64,000 nt of DNA, from positions 62,001 to 126,000 of the forward strand of contig NZ_JANHAV010000007.1 of assembly GCF_024464655.1 (NCBI RefSeq), in the 5' to 3' direction. Numbering within the stretch: position 1 is the first letter of the stretch; every line of letters starts with the position of its first letter. The DNA is from Halobellus inordinatus (GTDB taxonomy: Archaea > Halobacteriota > Halobacteria > Halobacteriales > Haloferacaceae). A program made the translations under genes and the position numbers. Of this stretch, positions 37,096-46,716 are shown piece by piece. The notes beneath the pieces were generated by a model that saw only the letters and a list, made by a program, of their open reading frames with translations, was not told where the DNA came from and did not search any database.

Positions 37096-37917
37096 CTATT
37101 TCGCGAGGAATCCAGCGTCGACCGGGAGGTAAATCCCGGTCACGTAGCGTGCGGCGTCGCTGGAGAGCCACATATACGCCTCACTGATGTCCGATGCGTC
37201 GAGCATCCCGCCGTCGCCGAAGACGTTCCACGGACCGGTCATCGCGCCGATCTCTTCGAGGACCTCGTCGCCGTAGGCTTCGGTCATCCCCGCAATCATC
37301 GGCGTCTCGATGCCCGTCGGGCCGATGCAGTTGACGTTGACGTCGTACTCGGCGAGTTCGAGTGCCAGCGTCTTCGTGAGGCCGACGACGCCGTGCTTGG
37401 CCGACACGTAGTGCGCGTTGCCCGGAATGCCGACTTGGCCGGCGGTCGAGGAGGTCGAGACGATTTTCCCGCCGTCGCCACGCTCGATGAAGTGCTGCCC
37501 GACGTGCTTCGAGCAGAGCCACACGCCCTTGAGATTCGTGTCGATCATCTCGTCCCACGTCATCTCGTCCATCTCGACACCGTCGGCGATCGACTCGATG
37601 CCGGCGTTGTTCGCGAGGATGTCGATTTTCCCCATCTCGTCGACGGCTTCCTCGACGGCGGCCTCGACTTGGCTCTCGTCGCGGACGTCCATCTCGATCG
37701 CGAGGGCTTCTTGCCCCTCGTCCTCGACGAGACTGGCCGTTTCGTCGAGTTCGTCGCTCGTCCCGAGGTCGTAGGGAACCGAGTCCACGTTGTGGCCGAT
37801 GTCGGTGACGACGACGTCGGCGCCGTGCTTCGCGTAGTGCTGTGCGTGCGATCTGCCTTGGCCGTGTGCGGCGCCGGTGACGAACGCCACCTTGCCGCTG
37901 AAGTCGTATTCTACCAT
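37096..37917 (-). CDS. Mycofactocin-coupled-type short-chain dehydrogenase, array copy 2
   Basis: This 273-residue SDR shows most of the conserved signature, with DIGHNVDSVPYDLGT in the insertion and catalytic residues in STSSTAGQVG and AHYVSAKHG. The VNCIGPTGIETPM segment carries a Cys that the other copies lack. It lies 9 bp from copy 1. Confidence 0.85.
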   Translation of the reverse strand: MVEYDFSGKVAFVTGAAHGQGRSHAQHYAKHGADVVVTDIGHNVDSVPYDLGTSDELDETASLVEDEGQEALAIEMDVRDESQVEAAVEEAVDEMGKIDILANNAGIESIADGVEMDEMTWDEMIDTNLKGVWLCSKHVGQHFIERGDGGKIVSTSSTAGQVGIPGNAHYVSAKHGVVGLTKTLALELAEYDVNVNCIGPTGIETPMIAGMTEAYGDEVLEEIGAMTGPWNVFGDGGMLDASDISEAYMWLSSDAARYVTGIYLPVDAGFLAK

Positions 37918-37926
37918 TGTTCTGCT

Positions 37927-38748
37927 CTATTTTGCGGTCATACCCGCGTCTACCGGGAGTGCGATACCAGTGACGTAGCGGGCGGCGTCGCTGGAGAGCC
38001 ACATATACGCCTCGCTGATGTCCGTCTCCTCGATCATATCGACGCCTTCGAAGACGCTCCAGGGGCCGCTGAACGCTCCCATCTCGTCCATCATCTCTTG
38101 GCCGTAGGCTTCCGCGAACCCCGAGATCATCTCGGTGTCGACGCCGGTCGGGCAGACGGCGTTGACGTTGACGTCGTACTCGGCGAGTTCGAGCGCCAGC
38201 GTCTTCGTCAGGCCGATGACGCCGTGCTTGGTCGCCACGTAGTGTCCGGCAGAGGGACTCCCGACCAGTCCAGCAGCCGAGGAGGTCGAGACGATTTTCC
38301 CGCCGTCTCCTCGCTCGATGAAGTGCTGGCCGACGTGCTTGCTGCAGAGCCACACGCCTTTCAGGTTCGTATCGATCATCTCGTCCCACTGTTGTTCGGG
38401 CATCTCCGTCATATCGGCCGCGTTGAAGATCCCCGCGTTGTTGGCGAGGAAGTCGATCTTTCCCATCCCGTCGATCGCCTCCTCGACGGCAGCCTCTACT
38501 TCCGCCTCCTCGCGTACGTCCATCTCGATCTTCAGGGCTTCTTGGCCCTCGTCTTCGACGAGACTGGCTGTCTCTGCGAGGTCGTCTGACGAACTGAGGT
38601 CGTAGGGGTTCGTCTCGATGTTCTCACAGATGTCGGTGACGACGACGTCGGCACCGTGTCTGGCGTAGTGCTGTGCGTGTGACCGTCCCTGGGCGCGCCC
38701 GGCGCCGGTGACGAACGCGACTTTCCCGCTGAAGTCGTACTCTGGCAT
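37927..38748 (-). CDS. Mycofactocin-coupled-type short-chain dehydrogenase, array copy 1
   Basis: This is the first gene of the tandem array; it has 273 residues. It carries VTGAGRAQGRSHAQHYARHG, DICENIETNPYDLSSSDDLAE in the insertion, and the triad in STSSAAGLVG and GHYVATKHG. The operon promoter must lie in the AT-rich region 38760-38860. The five array copies are very similar by eye (clearly over half identical), which points to recent tandem duplication. Confidence 0.85.
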   Translation of the reverse strand: MPEYDFSGKVAFVTGAGRAQGRSHAQHYARHGADVVVTDICENIETNPYDLSSSDDLAETASLVEDEGQEALKIEMDVREEAEVEAAVEEAIDGMGKIDFLANNAGIFNAADMTEMPEQQWDEMIDTNLKGVWLCSKHVGQHFIERGDGGKIVSTSSAAGLVGSPSAGHYVATKHGVIGLTKTLALELAEYDVNVNAVCPTGVDTEMISGFAEAYGQEMMDEMGAFSGPWSVFEGVDMIEETDISEAYMWLSSDAARYVTGIALPVDAGMTAK

Positions 38749-38963
38749 TGTTGGCTCCGGGAATGGAACTAGTCACGACTTGTGCTATCCATCCCCATCC
38801 AAATTTCAATTTCACGGATAATAAGAATGTGGGACAACTAACTATAAACCGTTATGTTGTTATGAACACAGAATAGAGAGCGGCTCTCGACGCTCCTCGC
38901 GTGGGCCTCAGTCGATAATCGATGCTTTCCGATGTCGCTCGGGGGTCCCTCGTCGAACCGTGG

Positions 38964-39048
38964 TCACACTGCCGGACAGAACTACGTGAAGCGTATCGCC
39001 ACCCCGTGGGGGTCAAAACGGTTCACGGACTTCTGTCCGACAGTATCA
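38964..39048. repeat. MITE-like palindromic element, copy 1
   Basis: The left arm CACTGCCGGACAGAACTACG and the right arm CTTCTGTCCGACAGTATCA are inverted, and the element is nearly palindromic around ACCCCGTGGGG. The final TCA (39046-39048) is the reverse complement of the TGA stop of the chelatase-like gene. The same ends occur at 59242 and 14780. Confidence 0.65.
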
Positions 39049-40137
39049 GTCTTCGAGGCCGAGTTCCCGCCGGACCTCGTGGAAAACGCTCATTACGTCT
39101 TGCTCTTCTTCCTCGAACGGGAGTCGCTGTAGCCGGTGCTCCAGCGACATCCGCGCGACTCGCCGCACGGTGCGCGCCGACACCTCGCTGTCGCCCTCGA
39201 AGGCCGCTAGCGTCCGCGCGGCGCGCCGGAGCGTGATGTCGCCGCGGTGGCCGTCGACGTCGAGTTCGATGTTCATTCCCGCGATCAGCCGCGCGATGGC
39301 GTCGTCGAGCGTCACGTCCGGGAGCCGTTCCTCCGCAGTGACGATATCTGCTCGCAACTCCCGCTGCGCCCCGGCGTATTCCGCCCTGAACTCGTCGGGA
39401 TCGGCGTCGAACGCGGCGCGCCGCTGGCTGATCTCCACGCGGTCGTCGACTTCGTTGACGCCCGCGACGTCGACGACCAGTCCGAACCGATCGAGCAGTT
39501 GTGGCCGCAGGTCCCCCTCCTCGGGGTTCATCGTGCCGACGAGGATGAACTCCGCCGGATGGCGGAACGAGACGCCCTCGCGTTCGACGATGTTCTCGCC
39601 CATCGCGGCGGCGTCTAAGAGCACGTCGACGATGTGATCGTCGAGGAGGTTCACCTCGTCGACGTAGAGGATATTTCGATTCGACTCTGCGAGAATCCCC
39701 GGCTCGAACTGTCGTTCACCTTCTTGGACCGCGCGTTCGAGGTCGATACTGCCGACGACGCGGTCCTCGGAGGCGTTGAGCGGCAAGTCGACGACCCGCA
39801 TCGGTTGGGTCCGCGTCGGTAGCTCCTCGCCGGTGTCGACGCGCTCGCGACATTCCGAGCACATCCGTTCGTAGTCGTCCGGCGGACAGCCGTACGGACA
39901 GTCCGAGACGACCTCGTGATCGGGCAGCACGTCCGCGAGCGCCCGGACGGCCGTCGACTTCGCCGTGCCACGCTCCCCGCGGATGAGCACGCCGCCGATG
40001 TCGGGGTTGATCGCGTTGAGCACGAGCGCACGCTTCATCTCCTCTTGGTCGACGATCGCGGTGAAGGGGAACGTCTGGTTCGTGGTCTCCTGTCCCTCGG
40101 TCGCCGCCGCCTCGTGTGTGGTTTCGTGATTCGTCAT
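39046..40137 (-). CDS. Magnesium/cobalt-chelatase ChlI-like AAA+ ATPase
   Basis: This 363-residue protein is an AAA+ ATPase of the ChlI/BchI kind. Walker A is GERGTAKST near residues 54-62, Walker B is [10 protein letters not shown] near 156-165, and the sensor region is [10 protein letters not shown] four-cysteine cluster, CPYGC...MCSEC (residues about 80-96), is inserted after Walker A. In the chelatase complex ChlI powers metal insertion into a tetrapyrrole together with ChlD and a large ChlH/CobN subunit, which is not in this window. It is transcribed with the following gene, about 124 bp away. Confidence 0.8.
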   Translation of the reverse strand: MTNHETTHEAAATEGQETTNQTFPFTAIVDQEEMKRALVLNAINPDIGGVLIRGERGTAKSTAVRALADVLPDHEVVSDCPYGCPPDDYERMCSECRERVDTGEELPTRTQPMRVVDLPLNASEDRVVGSIDLERAVQEGERQFEPGILAESNRNILYVDEVNLLDDHIVDVLLDAAAMGENIVEREGVSFRHPAEFILVGTMNPEEGDLRPQLLDRFGLVVDVAGVNEVDDRVEISQRRAAFDADPDEFRAEYAGAQRELRADIVTAEERLPDVTLDDAIARLIAGMNIELDVDGHRGDITLRRAARTLAAFEGDSEVSARTVRRVARMSLEHRLQRLPFEEEEQDVMSVFHEVRRELGLED

Positions 40138-40261
40138 TGGTCTTCGTCAGCGTGCTTCGTCTACGTCGTCGGTTTCCGGTCGATTCGTCGGTCGCCGTCT
40201 CGGTCGGGGCCGGTGCGTCGGTCGGCCCGCGGCCGCGTCGCCGCACTTGCCTCTCGGCTGC

Positions 40262-42262
40262 TCACGCGAACTGTCCCTCCTCTTCTTCGACTTCCGTCGG
40301 CAGCGTCGCGTCCCGTGGGAGTTCGACCAGCGGCAGGTAGTCCGCGCCCATCGTCTCCGCGAAGGTGAGGTTCCGCTCGAACCGCTTGCGCTTCATCCGC
40401 TCTGCCTTCCGGTCGGTCCAGATCTGGTCGGGCGTCGTGTCGAGTTCGTAGCCGGTGTCGACGAACACCGAGGGGATGTCGTCTTCGTCGAACAGCGCGG
40501 CCGCGCGGAAGGCGTCCTCCTTCGCGTCCCCGTCCTCGCGGTACTCGACGTTCGTCTGGCCGTCAGATAGCAGCACGACGAGCGGGTAGAGGTCCTGATC
40601 GCGACGTCGCTCGCGCTGTACGAGACGGTACGCTTCGACGAGACCGTGTGCCAGCGGCGTGTTCCCGCCGACCGTCAGCTTCGAGACGGCGTCGCGGGCC
40701 ATTCGGTGGTTCCGGGTCGGCTCGACGAGCGTGAACGCGTCTTCGCCGCGGAAGACGACGACGGCGACGCGGTCCCGCGCCCGATACGCGTCCTCGACGA
40801 GCGAGAGCAGCCCCCGCTTCGTCTCCATCATCTGCCGCCCGCTCATCACGCTCCCGCTCGCGTCGACGACGAACACGACGAGTGCGCGGGCGGTCCGCTC
40901 GCGGATCTTCTGGCGGAGGTCCCGCGGTTCGATCACGAGGCCGCCGCGTCGGCCCTCGGTACGCCGGTGCTGATGCGGCGCGGCCGCCCGAACGGTCGCG
41001 TCGATCGCGACGTCGTCGACGTCCTCCTGCAGTCGCGACCGGACGTACCGTCCGCTTCTCACGTCCACGCGCGAGGGCGTCCGCCGGGCGAGTGCGTCGC
41101 GCATCGTCCGGTCCTTCGTCGGGTCGATCGCCGTTCGATCGATCGTGTAGGAGTCCTCGCCCTCGGCGATCGGAATCCCGCCGGCCTCGGTGTCGAGGCT
41201 CTCGTCGCCTTCGGTGTCGCTCTCGTCGTCTTCTTCGCCCGCCTCCGGCTCCTCGTCGCCGCCGGTCGAGAGCACCCCTTCGCCGAAGCTCATCTCGGCG
41301 ACGCCCTCGACGCGGTGCGGGAACACGAAGTACTGCGCTTCTTTCACGTGGGCGGACGTCGCCTCCGACGCCCCTTCGAGAGCCGCGATCGACCGCGCCA
41401 CGCGCTCGACTGCGATGTCCGCTCGCATCCCGTGGGCGCGCTGGCGAAGTGCCTCGTAGGACGCGTCCCTGAGCAGTTCTTCGTCGATCTGAACGTCGCC
41501 GAGGCGATCCCGTGCCGCCCGCAGTCGGTCGGCGAGCGCGCGTTGCTCCTCGCGGTAGTCCGCTCGGAACGCTTCGGGGTCGGCGTCGAACCGCTCGCGG
41601 CGCGCGGCGATCTCGACGCGCTCGTCGATGTCGTCGCTCGCGGTGACGTCGACGACGACGTCGAACCGATCAAGGAGTTGGGGACGGAGGCCGCCTTCTT
41701 CGGGGTTCATCGTGCCGACGAGGACGAACTCCGCCGGATGGCGGACGGAGACGCCCTCGCGTTCGACGATGTTCTCGCCCATCGCGGCGGCGTCCAAGAG
41801 CACGTCGACGATGTGGTCGTCGAGGAGGTTCACCTCGTCGACGTAGAGGATGTTCCGGTTCGCTTCAGCGAGAATCCCCGGCTCGAATCGCGGGCGACCC
41901 TCCCGGACGGCGGTCTGGAGGTCGATGCTGCCGACGACGCGGTCTCCGGAGGCGTTGAGCGGGAGGTCGACCACCCGAATCCGTTGGGTCCCGGTCGGGA
42001 GCTTCTCGCCGGCGTCGACACGCTCGCGACATTCCGAACACATCCGTTCGTAGTCGTCCGGCGGGCACCCGTACGGACAGTCCGAGACGACCGCTTGTTC
42101 CGGGAGGACCTCGGTGAGCGCACGGACTGCGGTCGACTTTCCCGTCCCGCGTTCGCCGCGGATGAGCACGCCGCTGACGTCCGGGTTGATCGCGTTGACG
42201 AGCAGCGCGCGCATCATCGCGGCCTGATCGACGACAGCGGTGAACGGGTACGATACGTCCAT
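40262..42262 (-). CDS. Chelatase-like fused ChlI AAA+ plus ChlD von Willebrand A protein
   Basis: This 666-residue protein has an N-terminal AAA+ ATPase that closely matches the preceding ChlI-like protein (GERGTGKST, same CPYGC...MCSEC cluster, [10 protein letters not shown]). An acidic linker follows near residues 345-385. The C-terminal VWA domain (about 455-650) has a MIDAS motif, VVDASGSVMSG, at about residue 465. The start is ATG 42262 (MDVSYPFTAVV); a start 12 codons upstream is possible. ChlI-ChlD fusions occur in archaeal chelatases. Because no ChlH/CobN lies nearby, a chelatase-like remodelling role on a local redox enzyme is possible. Confidence 0.78.
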   Translation of the reverse strand: MDVSYPFTAVVDQAAMMRALLVNAINPDVSGVLIRGERGTGKSTAVRALTEVLPEQAVVSDCPYGCPPDDYERMCSECRERVDAGEKLPTGTQRIRVVDLPLNASGDRVVGSIDLQTAVREGRPRFEPGILAEANRNILYVDEVNLLDDHIVDVLLDAAAMGENIVEREGVSVRHPAEFVLVGTMNPEEGGLRPQLLDRFDVVVDVTASDDIDERVEIAARRERFDADPEAFRADYREEQRALADRLRAARDRLGDVQIDEELLRDASYEALRQRAHGMRADIAVERVARSIAALEGASEATSAHVKEAQYFVFPHRVEGVAEMSFGEGVLSTGGDEEPEAGEEDDESDTEGDESLDTEAGGIPIAEGEDSYTIDRTAIDPTKDRTMRDALARRTPSRVDVRSGRYVRSRLQEDVDDVAIDATVRAAAPHQHRRTEGRRGGLVIEPRDLRQKIRERTARALVVFVVDASGSVMSGRQMMETKRGLLSLVEDAYRARDRVAVVVFRGEDAFTLVEPTRNHRMARDAVSKLTVGGNTPLAHGLVEAYRLVQRERRRDQDLYPLVVLLSDGQTNVEYREDGDAKEDAFRAAALFDEDDIPSVFVDTGYELDTTPDQIWTDRKAERMKRKRFERNLTFAETMGADYLPLVELPRDATLPTEVEEEEGQFA

Positions 42263-42395
42263 AACAATAATACACACAAGATACGGTATCTTAAACAATT
42301 AGCGGTCAAGATGGTCACGACCCCGTGTCACGAGCGGTACATCTTTATCGTCTCTCTCACTATTGTATGTTAGGTAACGTCACTCAATCAAAATT

Positions 42396-44336
42396 ATGAC
42401 AGATATGCTCTTCACGCCGCGACGGATCGGGTCCGTCACCATCCCGAACCGGACGGTGTTTCTCGCCCACGAGACGGGGTTCGCCGAAGACGGACTCCCG
42501 ACGGAGCGAGACGCCGCGTACTACGAGGCGAGGGCCCGCGGGGGCGTCGGACTTATCATCGGCCCGTCAAGTATGCTCGTCCACCCGAGCGCCTCGAACC
42601 CGATGTACGCTGCGGGCTACGATCCGGACGTCGTACCGCGATTAAAGGAAATCGGCGCCGCCTGCCACGAGCACGGGACGAAAGTGTTCGCCCAACTCCA
42701 GCACACCGGCGGCGAAGACTCCGGCGAACACGCGATGCGCGAGACCTGGGCCCCCTCGGCAGTGCCCTCCGAGTTCGGCTACGAGATGCCGAAACGGATG
42801 GAACTCGAAGACATCGAGGAGGTCAAACTCGGGTTCGCGAAGACTGCCGACCACGTCAAGGAAGGCGGCCTCGACGGTATCGAACTCAAAGCCGGCCACG
42901 ACGGCATCCTCCGACAGTTCCTCTCGCCGAAGTACAACACCCGATCCGACAAGTACGGTGGCTCGATCGACAACCGCGTCCGACTGGTGAACGAGGTCGT
43001 CGAGGCGATCCGCGACCGCGTCGGCGACGATTTCCCGGTCGGGATCCGCCTGACGCTGGACGAGATGGAGGAAGGCGGCTACGACTACGACTACGCGGTC
43101 GAGGTCCTCCGCCGACTCCACCCGAGCCTCGACTTCCTCGATTCGGACATCGCCACCATCTCGAAACTCCACATCACCGACGCGCCGATGCACGCCCCCT
43201 TGGGGTATACTTCGGAGTACTACGGCGCGGCCCGCGAACTGCTCGACATTCCCGTCATCGCCGCCGGGCGGATCAACGACCTCACGAAGGCCAACGACGT
43301 CCTCGAAGAGGGACGCGCGGACTTCATCGGGATGTGCCGACAGCTCATCTGTGACGCCGACACCGTCCGGAAGGTCCGCCGCGGCGAGGACGAGGAAGTG
43401 ACACACTGTATCGCGTGCAATCAGAACTGCCTCGGCGGCATCCACACCAACGGACACGTCGGGTGCATCCAGACCCCGCGGTCCGGGCGGGAGACGAAGA
43501 TTCCGCACGTCGAGGACGTCGACGACGCCCCGGCCCCGAGACGGGTGCTGGTCGTCGGCGGTGGGCCGGCAGGGCTTTCCTTCGCGGTGACGGCGGCCGA
43601 TCTCGGCCACCACGTGACAATCCGCGAGCGGGAGTCGGAACTCGGCGGCCAATCGAACATCGCCACGCAGGTCGACTCCCGCCGGGAGTTCGGCGACGCC
43701 GTCCGCAACCTCCTCAATCAGTTGGGGAACCGGGACGTCACCGTCGAGACCGACACAGAGGTCACGGCGGCGGACGTCGCCGGCGAGTCGTGGGACGAGA
43801 TCGTGATCGCCACCGGCGCGACCGAAAAGCAACCCGAACTCGCCGGCCCGGACGTCCACCGCTCGTGGGACGTGCTCCAGGGCGAGTCGGTCGGAGACAG
43901 CGTCGTCGTCTTCGACAACAACAAGCACGCCGCGGGCGTCGGCGTCGCGGAGTACCTCGTCGACGCCGACCGCGACGTGACGTTCGTGACGACCTCCTAC
44001 CATCCGGGCGACCAACTTGAGGGGACGAACGTCCCGCCCTTCCTGGAGACGCTCTACGAGAACGACGTCGACATCGTGACTCACACGACCGTCATCGGCT
44101 TCGAGGACAACGCCGCGCAGTTGCTCAACGTCTACTCAGAAGAGATGACGACGGTCGAGGCCGACTCGCTCGTGGTCGCAGCGCGCCGCGAGGCCCGGAC
44201 CGGCCTCGCCGAATCGATTCGCGAGCAGGGCGTCGACGGGGACGCGGTCCACCGCATCGGCGACTGCGTCGCCCCCCGACTGATCGACAAGGCGATCTAC
44301 GACGGCGAGATGCTCGCACGGGAGCTTTCGGTATGA
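42396..44336 (+). CDS. FadH/OYE-family flavin oxidoreductase, second copy (mycofactocin-associated type)
   Basis: This 646-residue protein has an FMN TIM barrel with HTGGEDSGEH and RQFLSPKYN, then the [4Fe-4S] motif CIACNQNC with a fourth Cys in GCIQTP (about residues 338-360), and a dinucleotide-binding half beginning VLVVGGGPAG. It is the first gene of the ETF operon; its stop overlaps the ATG of etfA (ATGA). The 12-mer TCAATCAAAATT lies directly before the ATG. It likely exchanges electrons with the ETF. Confidence 0.82.
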   Translation: MTDMLFTPRRIGSVTIPNRTVFLAHETGFAEDGLPTERDAAYYEARARGGVGLIIGPSSMLVHPSASNPMYAAGYDPDVVPRLKEIGAACHEHGTKVFAQLQHTGGEDSGEHAMRETWAPSAVPSEFGYEMPKRMELEDIEEVKLGFAKTADHVKEGGLDGIELKAGHDGILRQFLSPKYNTRSDKYGGSIDNRVRLVNEVVEAIRDRVGDDFPVGIRLTLDEMEEGGYDYDYAVEVLRRLHPSLDFLDSDIATISKLHITDAPMHAPLGYTSEYYGAARELLDIPVIAAGRINDLTKANDVLEEGRADFIGMCRQLICDADTVRKVRRGEDEEVTHCIACNQNCLGGIHTNGHVGCIQTPRSGRETKIPHVEDVDDAPAPRRVLVVGGGPAGLSFAVTAADLGHHVTIRERESELGGQSNIATQVDSRREFGDAVRNLLNQLGNRDVTVETDTEVTAADVAGESWDEIVIATGATEKQPELAGPDVHRSWDVLQGESVGDSVVVFDNNKHAAGVGVAEYLVDADRDVTFVTTSYHPGDQLEGTNVPPFLETLYENDVDIVTHTTVIGFEDNAAQLLNVYSEEMTTVEADSLVVAARREARTGLAESIREQGVDGDAVHRIGDCVAPRLIDKAIYDGEMLARELSV

Positions 44337-45406
44337 CAGGTGCAATACTCATCGTCCCCGAATCCGACGACGTGGCGCTGCTCGAGGAAGCACACCGGCT
44401 GGCTGAGGAACTTGCGGAGACCGACGGCGACTCACCGGCCGTCGTCACCGTCGCCTTCGAGGGCCTCGTCGATCCGGACGAACTGGCGAGTGCGAACCCG
44501 GACGAAGTCGTCCACGTCGTACGCGACGGCGACGAGCAGTTCGCTGCTGGGGCCGCCGGTGTTCGGGCCCGTGCCGAGGCGCTCGTGGCGGTCGCAGACG
44601 ACCCCCGTGTCGTTCTACTGCCTGATACCGCCGACGGCGCCGACCTCGCGGCGGCGACGGCGCGGCGGCTCCGGGGTGGCTGCGTCACCGACTGCCTGCT
44701 CCGGGTCCGCGACGGCGAACTGACTGCGGGGCGGCAGGCCTACGGCGGGCGCGCCTACGCCGAACTCTCCTTCGAGGGCGGCCCGCCCGTCGTGACGCTG
44801 AACACCGAGGCACTCGGGTCGCCGGCGGCCCCGCCGACCGGCTCCCCATCGGTTCGCGAAGTCGAGGTGAGCGTCGCGGACGACGACCGACTCCGGCACG
44901 TCGAGACGTTCGACGTGCCAGAAGCGGACTTAGCGAAGGCACGCCGCATCGTCGCCGGCGGGTTCGGCCTCGGCGGCCCCGACGGCTTCGAGGTTATCGA
45001 GGACCTCGCCGACGCCGTCGGGGCGGCGGTGGGCGCGTCTCGGCCGCCCTCCGACGAGGGCTGGGTAGCCTACGATCGACAGATCGGCGTCACGGGAAAG
45101 GAGATCGACGTCGAACTGTACGTTCCGTGTGCTATCTCCGGTGACTCCTACCATATGCGCTCGGTGAACGCGGAGTACCTGATCCCGATCAACTCCGATC
45201 CCGACGCTCGCATCTTCAACTTCGCTGATATCGGCATCGTTGGCGACGCGTACGAGTACGCGCCGGCGCTCGCGAACGCGATCCGAGACGCGAAAGCCGA
45301 AGCCGAGAGCGAACCGGGGACGGGCGAGACAGAGGCGGTCGGCGACGGTGGCGAGCGCGTCGTCGATCCTGGTGCTGAGGGCTCCCCCGAGGAGGTGCGG
45401 GAATGA
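44333..45406 (+). CDS. Electron transfer flavoprotein alpha-type subunit
   Basis: This is a 357-residue EtfA. The FAD-binding C-terminal half starts at DLAKARRIVAGGFGLGG and has YDRQIGVTGKEI, VPCAISGD and INSDPDARIFNFADIGIVGD. The N-terminal half is an adenine nucleotide alpha hydrolase-like domain. An acidic, low-complexity tail (GDGGERVVDPGAEGSPEEVRE) follows residue 330. It belongs to the mycofactocin-associated ETF group by context and is coupled by ATGA overlaps on both sides. It would accept electrons from dehydrogenases. Confidence 0.82.
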   Translation: MTGAILIVPESDDVALLEEAHRLAEELAETDGDSPAVVTVAFEGLVDPDELASANPDEVVHVVRDGDEQFAAGAAGVRARAEALVAVADDPRVVLLPDTADGADLAAATARRLRGGCVTDCLLRVRDGELTAGRQAYGGRAYAELSFEGGPPVVTLNTEALGSPAAPPTGSPSVREVEVSVADDDRLRHVETFDVPEADLAKARRIVAGGFGLGGPDGFEVIEDLADAVGAAVGASRPPSDEGWVAYDRQIGVTGKEIDVELYVPCAISGDSYHMRSVNAEYLIPINSDPDARIFNFADIGIVGDAYEYAPALANAIRDAKAEAESEPGTGETEAVGDGGERVVDPGAEGSPEEVRE

Positions 45407-46716
45407 CCGACGTCGACTTCGACGTCGTGGTCGTCGGATCGGGACGGGCCGGGACCGCGGCGGCGTACAAACTCGCGACCGAGGGCCTCGACGTCGCCCT
45501 CGTCGAACGCGCTAAACAGCCGGGGATGAAGAACATCACCGGCGGCGTCCTCTACGGACAGATCCTCGACGAACTCGTCCCGGAGTTCCCCGAGGAAGCG
45601 CCCTTGGAGCGGCACGTCGTCGAACACAACATCAAACTCCTCCACGGCGACGCCGAGGTCTCGATCGGCTACCGAGACCTGTCGCTGCGCGAGGAACCGA
45701 ACTACACCCTGATGCTCGGGAAGTTCGATCAGTGGTTCGTCGAGCGCGCCGTCGACGAGGGAACGATCTTTCTCCCGGAGACGACGGTGAAGGACGTCAG
45801 CCAGCATTCCGACCGCGCTGTGGTCCACACGGACCGCCCGAACGGCGACCTCTCGTGTCACGCGGTCATCGGTGCGGACGGCGTGAACACCACGGTCGGC
45901 CGCGCGACCGGGATCCAGCGGACGATGCGAAACGAGGATATGGCGCTCTCGGTGAAGAAGGTCCTCGACGTGGGCCGCGACACTATCGACGAGCGGTTCA
46001 ACCTCGACAGCGACGAGGGCGCGGCGTACATCTACACCGGCTACCCCGAGGACGCGCCGACGATCGGCTACTTCATCTACACCTTCGAGGAGTACCTCTC
46101 TGTCGGCGCGGTCGGCGGCCTCGAAACCCTTCGGTGGCTCGGTGAGCAGGGCTACGGCGGGACGGGAACGCCGCTGTACGGTCTCTTAGAGGAATTTATG
46201 GAACTCGACACGGTCCGCCCGTACGTCAAGGGCGACGCGCTCGAAGAGTACCAGGGGATCTTAGTCCCCGAGCACTCCTACGACACGCTCCCGGACCGCT
46301 ACGACCGCCGCGTGGCGCTCGTCGGCGACGCCGCGGGTCTCGTCTTGAACAAGGGCTACACCTTCCGCGGGCTCGATTACGGCATCAAGAGCGGGCTGGA
46401 GGCCGCCGAGGCCGCCATCGAGCGCACGCGCGACGGCAACTGGGACGCGTTCGGCCGACGTTACGACGAGCGCCTGGAGAACTCCTACGTCCTCGAAGAT
46501 ATGAAGCAACACCGTCACCTCCCCGAATTCCTGAAGAACGAGCGGATGTACGGGGCGTATCCCGGGATCGCGATCGAGACGCTCCGCGGTATGTACTCCG
46601 CCGGCAGCGACGCGGAGGGTCTCACCTGGAAACAAGCCTTCCGCGCCTTCCAGCAGAGCGATGCGGGCGTCACGGACCTACTCAAAGACGGTTTCCGGGG
46701 GTTCCGCTCGCTATGA
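45403..46716 (+). CDS. fixC: FixC-like FAD-dependent ETF:quinone oxidoreductase
   Basis: This 437-residue flavoprotein has a Rossmann FAD motif VVVGSGRAGTAAAYKLA at residue 9, GGVLYGQILDEL, ADGVNTTVGR-like GADGVNTTVG, and the late GDAAGLVLNKGYTFRGLDYGI motif. It is of the geranylgeranyl reductase/FixC family and, with FixX, forms an ETF dehydrogenase that passes electrons to quinone. It is coupled to etfA and to a 37-residue frame by ATGA overlaps. Confidence 0.85.
   Translation: MTDVDFDVVVVGSGRAGTAAAYKLATEGLDVALVERAKQPGMKNITGGVLYGQILDELVPEFPEEAPLERHVVEHNIKLLHGDAEVSIGYRDLSLREEPNYTLMLGKFDQWFVERAVDEGTIFLPETTVKDVSQHSDRAVVHTDRPNGDLSCHAVIGADGVNTTVGRATGIQRTMRNEDMALSVKKVLDVGRDTIDERFNLDSDEGAAYIYTGYPEDAPTIGYFIYTFEEYLSVGAVGGLETLRWLGEQGYGGTGTPLYGLLEEFMELDTVRPYVKGDALEEYQGILVPEHSYDTLPDRYDRRVALVGDAAGLVLNKGYTFRGLDYGIKSGLEAAEAAIERTRDGNWDAFGRRYDERLENSYVLEDMKQHRHLPEFLKNERMYGAYPGIAIETLRGMYSAGSDAEGLTWKQAFRAFQQSDAGVTDLLKDGFRGFRSL

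Noticed and set aside
34992-37187. Long + strand open frame of about 730 residues opposite the SDR array
   Set aside because: It is the antisense shadow of the SDR genes, which carry complete catalytic motifs; repeated segments in it simply mirror the SDR duplication.
42396-44336. OYE-type flavoprotein as MftD
   Set aside because: MftD belongs to the lactate dehydrogenase-type FMN family; this protein has the FadH/OYE layout with a [4Fe-4S] motif and FAD/NAD domain.
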